The notes beneath the pieces are model-generated. The model saw only the letters and a list, made by a program, of their open reading frames with translations, was not told the DNA's origin and did no database searches. Positions 1-9,800 of a DNA stretch of 64,000 bases are shown here, one piece after another. Positions within the stretch are counted from its first letter, which is position 1; the number at the start of each line of letters is the position of its first letter. Made by a program: the position numbers and the translations under genes. The DNA is from Armatimonadetes bacterium UBA1398 (GTDB lineage: Bacteria; Armatimonadota; Zipacnadia; UBA1398), in assembly GCA_002305165.1 (NCBI GenBank), contig DBQI01000062.1, positions 62,001 through 126,000 on the forward strand. Reading direction: 5' to 3'.

Positions 1-81
1 GGCGAGACCCTCGGGGTCGATGTGGCCGAGTTGGCGCTCGACATCGCGGATCGGGATACCCGGATCCTGGGGCTTCGCTGA
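1..81 (+). CDS. C-terminal end of an unknown protein (partial)
   Basis: An open frame runs from the first base of the window to a TGA at 79-81 and encodes 26 residues ending in DTRILGLR. The rest of the gene lies outside the window. It stops 3 bp before the stop of the convergent histidine kinase, the tight packing seen elsewhere here. The fragment is too short to assign a family. It is called coding because it stays open in one frame, has the high-GC codon pattern of its neighbours, and closes the gap exactly at the next gene. Confidence 0.55.
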   Translation, partial: GETLGVDVAELALDIADRDTRILGLR

Positions 82-84
82 TGC

Positions 85-2724
85 CTAGGATGGAGACTGC
101 AAGGCGTCGGCGGTCCGGTCGGGGATGCTGAAGGAGAAGGTCGAGCCCTTCCCAGGCTCGGACTCAACCCAGATCCTCCCGCCATGGGCCGCCACGATGC
201 GGGCACAGATGGCGAGGCCGATGCCGGTGCCCTCGGGATCTCCACCGGTTCCCGCCCGCTGGAGCATCTGGAAGATGCGGGCGTGATCCTGGCGATCGAT
301 GCCGATGCCCTCGTCTCTCACATGAATGAGCCACTCGTCGGCGCCGCGCTCGCCCCTGATGTGGATCTGTGGCGGTTTCTCGCCGCGAAACCGCATCGCG
401 TTGCCCAGGAGGTTCTGGAATACCAACCCGAGCTGGATAGGATCGTACCTGACGCGTTCGGGCAGACCCTCCCACGTCACCTGTGCCCCAGTCTCCTTCG
501 CGAGTGAGTCTAGGGCGCCCAGCGCCGTGGCGAGCACTCTCTCCGCGTCCACCCAGTCCGGCGCCCTCTGGCGGCCCGCCCGGGAGTATTCCAGCAGGTC
601 CTGGATGAGCCGATCCATTCGCCGCACGCCACGCAGCGCTTCGCTGAGATAGCGCCCGGCTCCCCCCTCCTGAGCCTCGGGGTAGCTGCTCCTCAGGAGG
701 TGGAGGGAGTAGGAGACGGTTCGCAGAGGCTCCCGTAGGTCGTGGGAGGCTATGTAGGCGAACTGCTCCAGGTCGCGGTTCGTCTGCCGGAGCTCGCCGA
801 TGGCTGAAGCCAGTTCCTGCTGGGTGCGCGTCATGGCCGTGCGGTCCACGGCGACGGTCAGGATCCCTAGGTTCCCATTCCCAATGTCGAGGGGAACCCG
901 CGTCACATCGTGGATGCGCTCGACGCCCTGGCTATTCGTTGCGCGAACGAAGGGCTCCGAGACGGGCGCCCCCTGCCGCAGGACCTCAACACCGCTCTTG
1001 AGGACCTCTGCTTCCAGCGCCTCATCCATCCCCAACTCCCGCAGCGATCGCCCCTCGATCTCGTCCGGCGTCCTCCCGTGGAAGGTGGCCGAGGCTCGGT
1101 TCACCAGGTGGTAGCGACCGTCGGCATCGCGCACCGATATCTGCACGGGGACGGAGTCGATGATCTGGCGGAGCCGCTCCGTCGCAGCTTGAGCCGCCTG
1201 CTCGGCCATCACGAGGCTCGTGACATCCTGAACGAAGGCGAGGAGGGCCCGCTCTCCCTGCCAATGTGTCGTCGTGGCCATGCCGCGCACCCAGCGCGTG
1301 CGGCCCCTCAGGTTGATGACGCGCAGATCGAAGGCCCCGTCCTTGCCCCGCTGTGTCCAGGCTTCCAGGAGCTCCCTCACGTACGGGCGGTCTTCCGGGT
1401 GCACGATGTCGATCACCGGTAGACCGACAGCCTGACCCACCTCGAGACCGAGCGCGGACTCGCCCCACGGGTTCAGATACTGGATGATGCCATCCTCGAC
1501 GATGACAATGGCTTGACCCGACTGCTCGACGACCTGCCGGTACTGCTCCTCGGACTGGCGCAGAACCTGTTCGGCGCGTTTGTGCTCGGTGATGTCGGTC
1601 CCAACCGTCAGGAGCAGCTCCCTCCCACTGATCTCGACCATGTGGGCTGAGAGGAGGAGGGAGGCCTCGGTGCCATCTGGTTTCAGTACGTTCGTCTCGA
1701 ACTGCGGCGGCGGGCCGCTTGTCCTTGCGGACTCGAGAAGCTGATGGCGAAGCGTGGGGTTGAGGGACACGCCGAGTTCCCAGGCATACCGGCCGATCAT
1801 CGCTCCCCTCGGCAGACACGCCATTTCCTCGAAGGCACGGTTGGCGTCGATGACCTCCGATGTCGCGGGGTCGCTCAGCACGAGAGCGGCGGGGCTGGCC
1901 TGGAAGACCCCCTCGAACCGCTCTTGGGAAGCCCGCAGCTCCGCTTCGGCGCGGAGGTGCTCGGTGACATCGCGGCAGATAGCGAACATCGCGAGCTCAC
2001 CGCCCCAGGCGCCGTGAGTCACTCGCACTTCAATGGGCAGATCAGACCCCGAGGCGCCCCGCGCGCAGAGCGTCGCCGTGGAGGTCAGGCCCGCCGCCAT
2101 GTCGCGTACGAGTTCGGCGACGGTCCCCTCCTCCTGCGGGCGCACCCATTGCTCTGTTACGTTGTGGCCCCGTAGGTCGCTGGGTTCGCGCCCTAGCATG
2201 GCCGCCATCGCCGTGTTAGCGTCGAGCACGTACCCGTTATAGTCGAGGATCAGCAGCCCATCGCTGAGCGAGTTCAGGAGCCGTGCCAGGTCCCGCTGGC
2301 TATCGAGGAGCATTGCCTCTGCCTTGCGGCGCTCCGTGACGTCCTGGATGAACGCGATGGTGTGGGTATGCCCTCCCGCGTCATCGCGCACCGCCGTAGC
2401 GGTGACCTCGCCCCACATCGCTGAGCCATCGGCTCGGAGGTACCGCTTCGTGAATCGCACCGTGTTCTCGCCCTCCGCGAGCTGCGCAAGGGGGGTCAGC
2501 GTCACATCGGCGTCCTCGGGGTGGGTGATATCCAGAGTGCGGCGGCCGATGAGCTCCTCCGGGGCACGGCCGAGCAAGGCCGCCAGAGTGTCGTTCACCC
2601 GGAGCAATGTCCCATCGGCGGCCAAGACCAGCATGGCGATGCCGTGACTGTGGAAGATCGCTGAGTAGGCACGCTCCGCCTCGCTGGCATCTGCCGCGTC
2701 AGCCTCAGACCGCTCGGGCTTCAC
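85..2724 (-). CDS. Multi-PAS sensor histidine kinase
   Basis: This is a soluble hybrid-free histidine kinase of 879 residues with no membrane segment or signal peptide, so it should sense a cytoplasmic or ligand signal. Five PAS repeats can be seen, at about 18-132, 145-257, 265-383, 390-507 and 515-630; several end in the typical PAC motif DVTE. A DHp helix follows with ASHDLREPL, phosphoacceptor His661, the type found in phytochrome-like kinases. The HATPase_c domain occupies about 745-868 with an N box (NLLGNAM), DEGIGID and GTGIGLAI. The start is GTG with GGAG upstream. It lies 28 bp downstream of a LytTR response regulator on the same strand, so the two are probably a cognate pair. No haem or flavin ligand can be assigned from sequence alone. 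Confidence 0.93.
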   Translation of the reverse strand: MKPERSEADAADASEAERAYSAIFHSHGIAMLVLAADGTLLRVNDTLAALLGRAPEELIGRRTLDITHPEDADVTLTPLAQLAEGENTVRFTKRYLRADGSAMWGEVTATAVRDDAGGHTHTIAFIQDVTERRKAEAMLLDSQRDLARLLNSLSDGLLILDYNGYVLDANTAMAAMLGREPSDLRGHNVTEQWVRPQEEGTVAELVRDMAAGLTSTATLCARGASGSDLPIEVRVTHGAWGGELAMFAICRDVTEHLRAEAELRASQERFEGVFQASPAALVLSDPATSEVIDANRAFEEMACLPRGAMIGRYAWELGVSLNPTLRHQLLESARTSGPPPQFETNVLKPDGTEASLLLSAHMVEISGRELLLTVGTDITEHKRAEQVLRQSEEQYRQVVEQSGQAIVIVEDGIIQYLNPWGESALGLEVGQAVGLPVIDIVHPEDRPYVRELLEAWTQRGKDGAFDLRVINLRGRTRWVRGMATTTHWQGERALLAFVQDVTSLVMAEQAAQAATERLRQIIDSVPVQISVRDADGRYHLVNRASATFHGRTPDEIEGRSLRELGMDEALEAEVLKSGVEVLRQGAPVSEPFVRATNSQGVERIHDVTRVPLDIGNGNLGILTVAVDRTAMTRTQQELASAIGELRQTNRDLEQFAYIASHDLREPLRTVSYSLHLLRSSYPEAQEGGAGRYLSEALRGVRRMDRLIQDLLEYSRAGRQRAPDWVDAERVLATALGALDSLAKETGAQVTWEGLPERVRYDPIQLGLVFQNLLGNAMRFRGEKPPQIHIRGERGADEWLIHVRDEGIGIDRQDHARIFQMLQRAGTGGDPEGTGIGLAICARIVAAHGGRIWVESEPGKGSTFSFSIPDRTADALQSPS

Positions 2725-2752
2725 TTTCGAGGCTCCGTCCCAGCATATACCC

Positions 2753-3574
2753 TCACTCGGGCTTCAGGTACTCCATGAGCGCTCGCGACCTGCGGCGCGA
2801 CGCCGTGAGCACAGTCGACTTGCTGTCCCCGAGCACCAGGTCGTATGAGCCGTCGCCGTTTGGGATCAGGTGGTTCACATAGTCGATATTCACCAGCGCG
2901 CCGGGGCTGATGCGCACGAAGCCGGCGGCCGAGAGACGCTGATCCATCTGGTCTACTGTGTAGTAGGTCGGGAACTCCTGATCAGCCGTGTGCACGACCA
3001 CCCGGTCCCCCTTGCGCACGAGGTATACGACGGACTTGGGGTCGATGAGCCGGACTGTACCTTCGTCGTAGTCCTTGATAGGTAGGCGCCGGCCGACGGA
3101 ATAGCCCGGATCGGCCTGTAGCTCGTTCAGTCGGTTGGCTAGCGCGTTCACCTGTGTCCGCAGTGCCTCGATGTCCTGGTTGGGCTGGTGGTCGAGCAGC
3201 TGCTCGACCCGCTCGACGGCCCGAACGACTCGGCGGCCCAACTCCGCGGGGTCGGTGGGCTTGATGATGTAGTCCACGGCCTCCAACTCGAAGGCGCGGG
3301 CTGCCCACTCGCTGTGCCCCGTCACAAAGACGAATCGCGGCGGGGAACCCTCCTCCACCAGCGCTTCCGCCACCTCGATCCCGGTTATGTCGGGAAGCTT
3401 GACGTCGAGGAAGACAACGTCCACGCGAAGGGCGCGTATCCGCTCCAGGGCTTCGGCGCCCGTGCTGGCCGTTCCCACGACCTTTACTCGCTCCGTTTGT
3501 CTCAGGGTGGTGCAGAGGAGTTCCGAGGTAGTGGCCTCATCCTCCGCCACGAAGGCATTCAGCACCGGTGCCAT
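2753..3574 (-). CDS. LytTR-family response regulator
   Basis: This is a transcription factor of 273 residues. The N-terminal receiver domain shows the acidic pocket (AEDEA), the phosphoacceptor Asp in FLDVKLPD and the conserved Lys in IIKPTDP. A coiled linker follows (about 125-150, TQVNALANRLNEL). The C-terminal LytTR DNA-binding domain (about 165-273) has VVYLVRKGDRVVVHT and the segment FVRISPGALVNIDYV. The ATG at 3574 is preferred because GGGAGTGGAG precedes it; an in-frame GTG at 3586 is possible. It is co-transcribed with the PAS kinase downstream. LytTR regulators usually pair with LytS/AgrC-type kinases, so a phytochrome-type partner is less common. Confidence 0.92.
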   Translation of the reverse strand: MAPVLNAFVAEDEATTSELLCTTLRQTERVKVVGTASTGAEALERIRALRVDVVFLDVKLPDITGIEVAEALVEEGSPPRFVFVTGHSEWAARAFELEAVDYIIKPTDPAELGRRVVRAVERVEQLLDHQPNQDIEALRTQVNALANRLNELQADPGYSVGRRLPIKDYDEGTVRLIDPKSVVYLVRKGDRVVVHTADQEFPTYYTVDQMDQRLSAAGFVRISPGALVNIDYVNHLIPNGDGSYDLVLGDSKSTVLTASRRRSRALMEYLKPE

Positions 3575-3657
3575 CTCCACTCCCACTGCGCCGGCATGTC
3601 CTACACACGCCGGGACCGCACACCAGACCTAGCGGTATTGTACCATTGCTACATCGT

Positions 3658-5775
3658 CTACTCGAACACCTGCTCGACCAGAAGGTACTTGGCCGGATCC
3701 ACGATGACCTCCGCGCCACGCAGATCGCCCTCCAGAGCCGTGACTATGACCCTCTGGTCCATGCGCAGGTTCAGATCACGGATCCGCCCGTCGGGGGTTA
3801 CCACGCGCACCGGCAGGTTCGGCAGCACGAAGACGTCCTGCGGCTGCACCTGCTCCAGGATGAGCTCACCGTCGCGCGCCTCGGCCCGGATCTGGGGTAG
3901 CCCAGTCCGGAGGAGCCATTGCTCCTCGAACCAAGTCAGGTTCTCCCCTGCTCCGTCGGACAAGGCCTGGAAGAACTCGTCGTAGGTGGGCCTTGCGCCC
4001 ATGAGCGCAGAGAATGCTCCGGACCACGCCTCGAAGAAGGCGTCCTCGCCCAGGTACCGCATGAGCATATCGAGGACGACCGCCACCTTGGCGAAGGCGA
4101 TGGTCCGGTACATGGGCGACTGGTACACCCGCGGAGAGGCTACGGGCACATCCTGGCCCAGGGCGCGAGACTGCACATAGGCCTGGGCCAACTCGGCCAT
4201 GCCGCTGCGGTAGGTCTCCTCTCCGGCCTGAGCGCGCAGCCAGAGGAGGTCCAGGAAGGTGGCGACCCCCTCGGCGAGCTCGTTCGGCAGCGCGACCGCG
4301 TACGCGTTCCATTGGTGTGAGAGCTCATCCACGACGACAAGCGCGTTGAGGACCTCGGGATCGTTGACGCTCCGGCCCGTGAGGTCCAGATCACCGAAGT
4401 CGCCGAACAAGCCGTCCGAGACCAGGATCAGCCCCGGCGTGCTCACCCCCATCTCTCGCTCCTCGGGGGTCACATGGGCGAAGGCGACCCGTCCCCAGGG
4501 GAGGGGGCCCATCATGGCCTCGAAGGTCTCGGCCGCCTGTAAGGCTACCTCGAGGCGCTGGTCTAGGAGCGCGTCCTCTCCCTCGTAGCCGTACCAACTG
4601 ATCCGCATACCGCTCGAGGTCGTCGCCGAACGCACCACATACCGTGCCACTGCCCAAGCGAAGGGCAGCAGACGGGGGACCGAGAGGGTGTTCCCGAACC
4701 GGCAGGTGACCGTGCCGTCCTCGTCTTCCGTCACGCCGACTGGCTCGCCGCCGGCCGCGACCACGTAACCCTCGGGCACCGTCACGCCGAGGGTTGCGGT
4801 GGCGTCATTGCCGTCATCAACCGGGTAGTAGAGGACGTGGCTAGTATAGGAGCTGTGCTCGCGCACCTGACCCAGGACCGATACCTCCGCCACAGTCTGG
4901 TTGGGGACATTCTGGAAGTAGTCCTGGGCGTGGGCGGTGTAACGAAGGGTGACCGTGTCGCCCCGATCCAGGGCCTGCGGCAGGGTCACTTCGTGGCGCT
5001 GGGACGCGTGCTGCCCGTTGGTGGTTACCGTCGGCAGGTCCATGCCCTCGTGGGTGAAGCGGACGTCCGTCACCACCGAGGTCACGACCTCGATCGCGCC
5101 CACGCCGTCCTCGAGGGCCTCGATGGTGAGGTCATCCTCGACGGCCGCCGAGCCTGCTCCTGGGTCGAGCCGGACGCGGACCTCATGGTGGGCGATGCGC
5201 CAGGACGGGGCCGCGCGCGCGGGCCACTCAGCGCGCACCTCCTCGGGCGTGCTGAGGTCGGGGGCGATGGGCGCGGCTTCGGGAGCCGCCTCGCCCTCGA
5301 ACCGCACTGTGTCCGGGATCGCGCGGTACTCCGCCGCCTGATCGGGGTCCTTCCACACTGGCTCCGGCGCGGCGACCTGGACGATCAGCAGGGCCGCGCC
5401 CCGCATCGCTCCCACCTCGAGAACCCGCAACCCCTGCGCGGAGTACTCCAGAGCGTGGGCAGGAAGGCCGGCTAGTGTCGCGGCCTCGTAGCGATGCTCG
5501 ACATAGTCAGGCCCGCCCAGGCGGGCTATGGCCGTACGGCGGCTGTCCATCCCCTCGGGCGCCGCCGCGGAAGGCAGGCTCATGATGATGACCCGCTGAG
5601 CATGGTCGGGCGTGGCGTACATGCGCACCAAGGCCCGGCCCTGGCTCATGTCCTCGATCAGGTACTGGTCGAATGGGTGCTCGAAGGATACCCCCGTCGG
5701 CTTGTCGACGACCCGCTCCGCGGAGCATGGCAGTGCGACGAAGCCGAGCAGCAGCGGAATGATCCACCGGCTCAT
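3658..5775 (-). CDS. M1-family-like peptidase with altered zinc motif, secreted
   Basis: The protein has 705 residues and a signal peptide (MSRWIIPLLLGFVALPCSAE). Residues 170-390 resemble the beta-sandwich of M1 aminopeptidases. The gluzincin core follows with FAHVTPEEREMGVSTPG before it and VVVDELSHQW at 480-489. The canonical HExxH reads Asp483-Glu484-Leu-Ser-His487: the first zinc ligand is Asp, encoded by GAT where His would be CAT. The third ligand Glu502 in LAEGVATF is kept, with 14 residues between it and His487. Family knowledge says loss of the first His should weaken or abolish zinc-dependent peptidase activity; Asp can sometimes ligate zinc, so activity cannot be excluded. It follows mrp by 30 bp on the same strand. 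Confidence 0.8.
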   Translation of the reverse strand: MSRWIIPLLLGFVALPCSAERVVDKPTGVSFEHPFDQYLIEDMSQGRALVRMYATPDHAQRVIIMSLPSAAAPEGMDSRRTAIARLGGPDYVEHRYEAATLAGLPAHALEYSAQGLRVLEVGAMRGAALLIVQVAAPEPVWKDPDQAAEYRAIPDTVRFEGEAAPEAAPIAPDLSTPEEVRAEWPARAAPSWRIAHHEVRVRLDPGAGSAAVEDDLTIEALEDGVGAIEVVTSVVTDVRFTHEGMDLPTVTTNGQHASQRHEVTLPQALDRGDTVTLRYTAHAQDYFQNVPNQTVAEVSVLGQVREHSSYTSHVLYYPVDDGNDATATLGVTVPEGYVVAAGGEPVGVTEDEDGTVTCRFGNTLSVPRLLPFAWAVARYVVRSATTSSGMRISWYGYEGEDALLDQRLEVALQAAETFEAMMGPLPWGRVAFAHVTPEEREMGVSTPGLILVSDGLFGDFGDLDLTGRSVNDPEVLNALVVVDELSHQWNAYAVALPNELAEGVATFLDLLWLRAQAGEETYRSGMAELAQAYVQSRALGQDVPVASPRVYQSPMYRTIAFAKVAVVLDMLMRYLGEDAFFEAWSGAFSALMGARPTYDEFFQALSDGAGENLTWFEEQWLLRTGLPQIRAEARDGELILEQVQPQDVFVLPNLPVRVVTPDGRIRDLNLRMDQRVIVTALEGDLRGAEVIVDPAKYLLVEQVFE

Positions 5776-5805
5776 TCGATCGCCTCCTCGTGCCTCCCGA
5801 CGGAT

Positions 5806-6714
5806 CTACGAAGGGGTCGTCACGGCCTGAATGACGGCCTCGGCCAGGGCGGCGAAGGCATTTCTTGCCGCTTCCGGCGCGTCCTCGCCGACCACGGGCT
5901 TGCCCCGATCCGAAAGGGTGACCACCTCCGGCGCCAGCGGGATGGCGCCGAGGTAGCGGACCCCCATCTCCTCGGCCATGCGCCGCGCGCCACCTGTGCT
6001 GAAGATGGGAGTCGCCTCGCCGCAGTGGGGACACACGAAGCCGCTCATGTTCTCCACGACACCCACGACGGGGAGATCCAGGGCGTGCGCGAAGTTGATC
6101 GCCTTCCGGCAGTCCGCGAGGCTCGCCTCCTGGGGCGTGGATACGATGATCACACCATCGGCGCCGCGCATGGCCTGGGCGACGGTCAGAGCCTCATCGC
6201 CCGTGCCCGGGGGAAGGTCCGTGATGAGGTAGTCCAGGTCACCCCACTCGACATCGGCGACGAGCTGTCTCAGGGCGCTGGAGCGGAGGGGACCGCGCCA
6301 GATGAGCGGCTCATCGGCGCTTCGGGTCAGGAAGCCCATGGACATCACCCACAGGTTCTCGTCCGCGGGCACCGGGCCGATGCCGTTCGGCATGGCCACG
6401 GGCCGGGCGCCTACGACGCCCGTCATCAGCGGGATGCTGGGCCCGTGCAGGTCGGCATCGAGCAGCCCGACCTGGTGGCCCTTCCGCGCGAGCGACCACG
6501 CCAGGCTCGCCGACACAGTGCTCTTGCCAACACCGCCCTTGCCGCTCATGACGAGGATCTGGCGCTTGATGTGGCTCAGCCGATCATCGAGGCGCGCCTG
6601 CTGCATTTGGGCCTGCATCTGCGCCTCGGCCGCCGAGGACGCGCCGGCCGACCCGCAACCGGAGCAGCCGCTACCCTCATCGGGATCGCGGGGCGTCGGG
6701 TCCATGTCTCTCAT
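5806..6714 (-). CDS. mrp: Mrp/NBP35-family Fe-S cluster carrier ATPase
   Basis: This is a 302-residue P-loop NTPase of the Mrp/ApbC/NBP35 group, which carries and transfers Fe-S clusters in the cytoplasm. Visible motifs are the deviant Walker A MSGKGGVGKST, the switch LLDADLHGPS, and the DLPPGTGDEALT loop. The C-terminal cluster-binding CxxC is VCPHCGEA. The N-terminus has an additional CSGCG pair preceded by an acidic Pro-rich stretch, which recalls the N-terminal cysteines of NBP35. The start is ATG 6714, preceded by GAAGG; a second Met three codons later is also possible. It is the first gene of a minus-strand block with the M1-like peptidase, and is divergent from the hydrolase at 6844. 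Confidence 0.95.
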   Translation of the reverse strand: MRDMDPTPRDPDEGSGCSGCGSAGASSAAEAQMQAQMQQARLDDRLSHIKRQILVMSGKGGVGKSTVSASLAWSLARKGHQVGLLDADLHGPSIPLMTGVVGARPVAMPNGIGPVPADENLWVMSMGFLTRSADEPLIWRGPLRSSALRQLVADVEWGDLDYLITDLPPGTGDEALTVAQAMRGADGVIIVSTPQEASLADCRKAINFAHALDLPVVGVVENMSGFVCPHCGEATPIFSTGGARRMAEEMGVRYLGAIPLAPEVVTLSDRGKPVVGEDAPEAARNAFAALAEAVIQAVTTPS

Positions 6715-6843
6715 GGTCCAGCCTTCTCTCTGTGTTAGGTACGTCCACATCCTATCCCTCAGGGCTCTCGGGCGCCAGGTAACAGGCCGCGCCAGGCCGA
6801 ACCCTCGGGTAACCGGTGATCAACTAGGAGGGCGAGATCCACC

Positions 6844-9800
6844 ATGCCGATCGCGAAGGCACTCTCTCTGAGCTTGGCCGTTGCCGCTGGCGTATTCGCC
6901 GCGCCAAACGCCGAGGTGCTGCAGGCCCCGAGCCGCTGTGTGGAGCGCGAGACCGTCATCATCGAGGTGGCGTACTCCGGAATCGAGGCTCCCGCCCGAC
7001 TGCACTGCGAGATGAAGGGCGATTCGCCGGAGGTCATCGGATCGCGGATCGTGGAGGTCGTCGGTGAGGGCGCCGAGACCTTCCAGTTCGAGGCGCCAGG
7101 CCTCGAGCAGAGCAGCACGGTCCACTGGGCCGTCTGGCTCGGCGAGGACTGGCAGTCTCCCGCGGCGCCCATCGCCTACACCGAGACCATACGGATTCTC
7201 AGCGCGAAGGAGGCGAGGAGGCTGGAAGAGATGGCGGCCGCGGTCGAGGACCAGCTTGCGGCGGCAGGATACTCTTGGTCTGAGCGAGGCAATGTGGCGG
7301 TTCTCGTCGACGATCTCCCCGGCTTCGACAGGGCTCTGGCTGACACGTACGCGGCCGTCCTGGCCGAGCGTTTCTCCGTGACCCTGCTCGATGGCGAGGC
7401 GGTCAGCAACCCCTCCCTGCTCACCCCGGAGCGCTTCGATCTCCTCGTCCTCGCGACCGTGAACAGCTTCCCAGCGTACGGCGCGGGCGCCATCGGGTCG
7501 TACGTCGAGGCTGGAGGGCATCTGCTGGTCCTCGGTGGGCCGGCCTTCGAGACGCCCCTCTGGTCGGTCGGCGAGCGTTGGATGACCCGCGACGACGTCC
7601 GCTCGGTCGTCGCTGAGTCGGCCGAGCACCGGGTGTTCATGGACTTCTCGACCGACGACCTTGAATGGCAGCGGTCAAGCAATGACATGAGCACCGCGTC
7701 ATCGTCGCAAGTGGTCGATGCGGGGCCCGAGGGGGACGGTGGGGCCCTGCTGCTCGATATCAAGGGTCTGAGCGGGTGGGACACCTTCGGAGCGCCCGAG
7801 TTCGAGGAGAGCCCCTTCGACGCCGAGCACCCGGTCCTGTCCTTCATGGCGAAGGGCGACGAGACGACGCGCGAGGTCGTGGTGGAGATCCGCGAGCGAG
7901 ATGGTAGTCGGTGGATGGCTTCGGTTGGCCTCACGCCCGAGTGGCGGCGCGTGGCCATCCTGCCAGGGGAATTCAGCCTCTGGCGCGATGGAAGCCCGCC
8001 ACAGTCCGCTGCGCGGTTCCGGCCCGAGCAGGCGAGGCAGATCATCATCGGCCTGGCCTTCACTCACTCGCCGGGCGTGGGGCCCGGCGATCACGAGATC
8101 TGGATCGATGACCTGGCCGCCGCACGCCTAGACCCCTCAATGGCCGAGCTCATCACCGATGCCCGGGTCACCGATGTGCCGCGGATCGAGGGCGTCTCTC
8201 CCGCCTACAAGACCTACCCCGTCCGTGGCGCAGCCCGCGTTGAGCCTGATCCGCGGCAGGCGCTCTGGCCCCAGGGGGCGCTCGAGCTTCCTGACGCCTG
8301 TTTCGCCATCCATCCGCGACCCCAAGGGACCGGCTTCGGCAAGGATCGCCGGTGGCGCTTCGTGCCGCTTCTCCGCGCCCTTCGGGATGATGGCCGCCTG
8401 GCGGGCTTCCCCGCCGCCCTGGTCATCGACGGTCGCGCTAACAGCTGCGTGATCTCGGTACCCATTCCGGACTCAGCGTACCTGGCCCGGCCGGAGGTCG
8501 TCGCCGCCCTCACGGGCGTCGTCGATCGGGTGATGGATGGATTGCTCCTGTGGGAGGGGGGCACGGAGTACTACGCCTACGAGCCCGGCGAGGAGATGAC
8601 GGCGGGGGCGGTTGTCCTCAATCTCGGTGGCGAACCCGTGACCGTGCGGACCGAGCTGAGCTACTCAGCCCAGGGCCGGCAGACGAAGCTGGCCCGCAGC
8701 TCGGAGGCGCCGCCTGGCCTGAGCCGCCCCTTCGGCGACGGGGTGGCGATTCCCCTGGATGCCGAGGGGGCGCCGGGCGTAGTGACGGTCGACCTGATGG
8801 TGGGCCAGGACGTCGTCGACCACCTCGAGCACCCCGTGTCCATCTGGACCACTCCGGCCGAACCCCAGTTCATCACAGCCTCTGAGGGGGACTTCATCCT
8901 CAACGGCGAGCCCTGGTACGCCCACGGCGTCAACTACATGCCCTCGTCGGGCGTGGGCATCGAGGACAATGAGTACTTCGAGTTCTTCCTCGACCCCCAG
9001 CCCTACGATCCCGACGTCATTGAATGGGATCTGGCCGACATTGAGGCCATGGGGATGAACATGGTCAGCGTGTTCATCTACCACCGGTCGCTGGAGAGTC
9101 GGAACCTGTGGGATCTGCTCCTCAGGTGTAAAGCCCATAACCTCAAGGTCAACCTGTCGCTCCGCCCGGGAACTCCCATGCACTTCCTGTGGGATCAGAT
9201 GCGCGAGCTCATCGAGGTCAACCAGCTCGCCCGTGAGGACAACGTCTTCGCCTACGATTTGGCTTGGGAGCCCTTCTTCGGCGCCTACGACGAGCGCAGC
9301 CAGTGGGATGGCGAGTGGCTGGCCTGGGTCGAGGACCGGCATGGGTCTATCGCCGATGCGGAGGAGGCGTGGGGTTACGCAGCGCCCGTTACCGACGCCG
9401 GCGCGCTCACCAACCCCGCCGACGAGCACCTGGCTACCGACGGCCCTTGGTGCGAACTGGCGATCGACTACCGCCGGTTCGTGGATGACCTGGTCCATAG
9501 GAAGTACGCCGAGGCGAGAGAGCTGGTCCACTCGGTGGATCCCAACCACCTGGTGAGCTTCCGGATGACGGTGGCCGGCGATCCCACCTTCCCCCAGGGG
9601 CTGCTGCCCTACGACCTCAAGGGCTTGGCGGGGGCGGTCGACATCATGGAGCCGGAGGGCTACGGCCGCCTCGGTGACTGGGAGCGAGTCAAGCCGGGCT
9701 GGTTCACCGCGGCCTACTCCCGGCTCGTCGCCCCCGACACGCCCGTGATGTGGGCCGAGTTCGGCTCCCATGTGTGGGACATGTCCATCATGAGCCAGAG

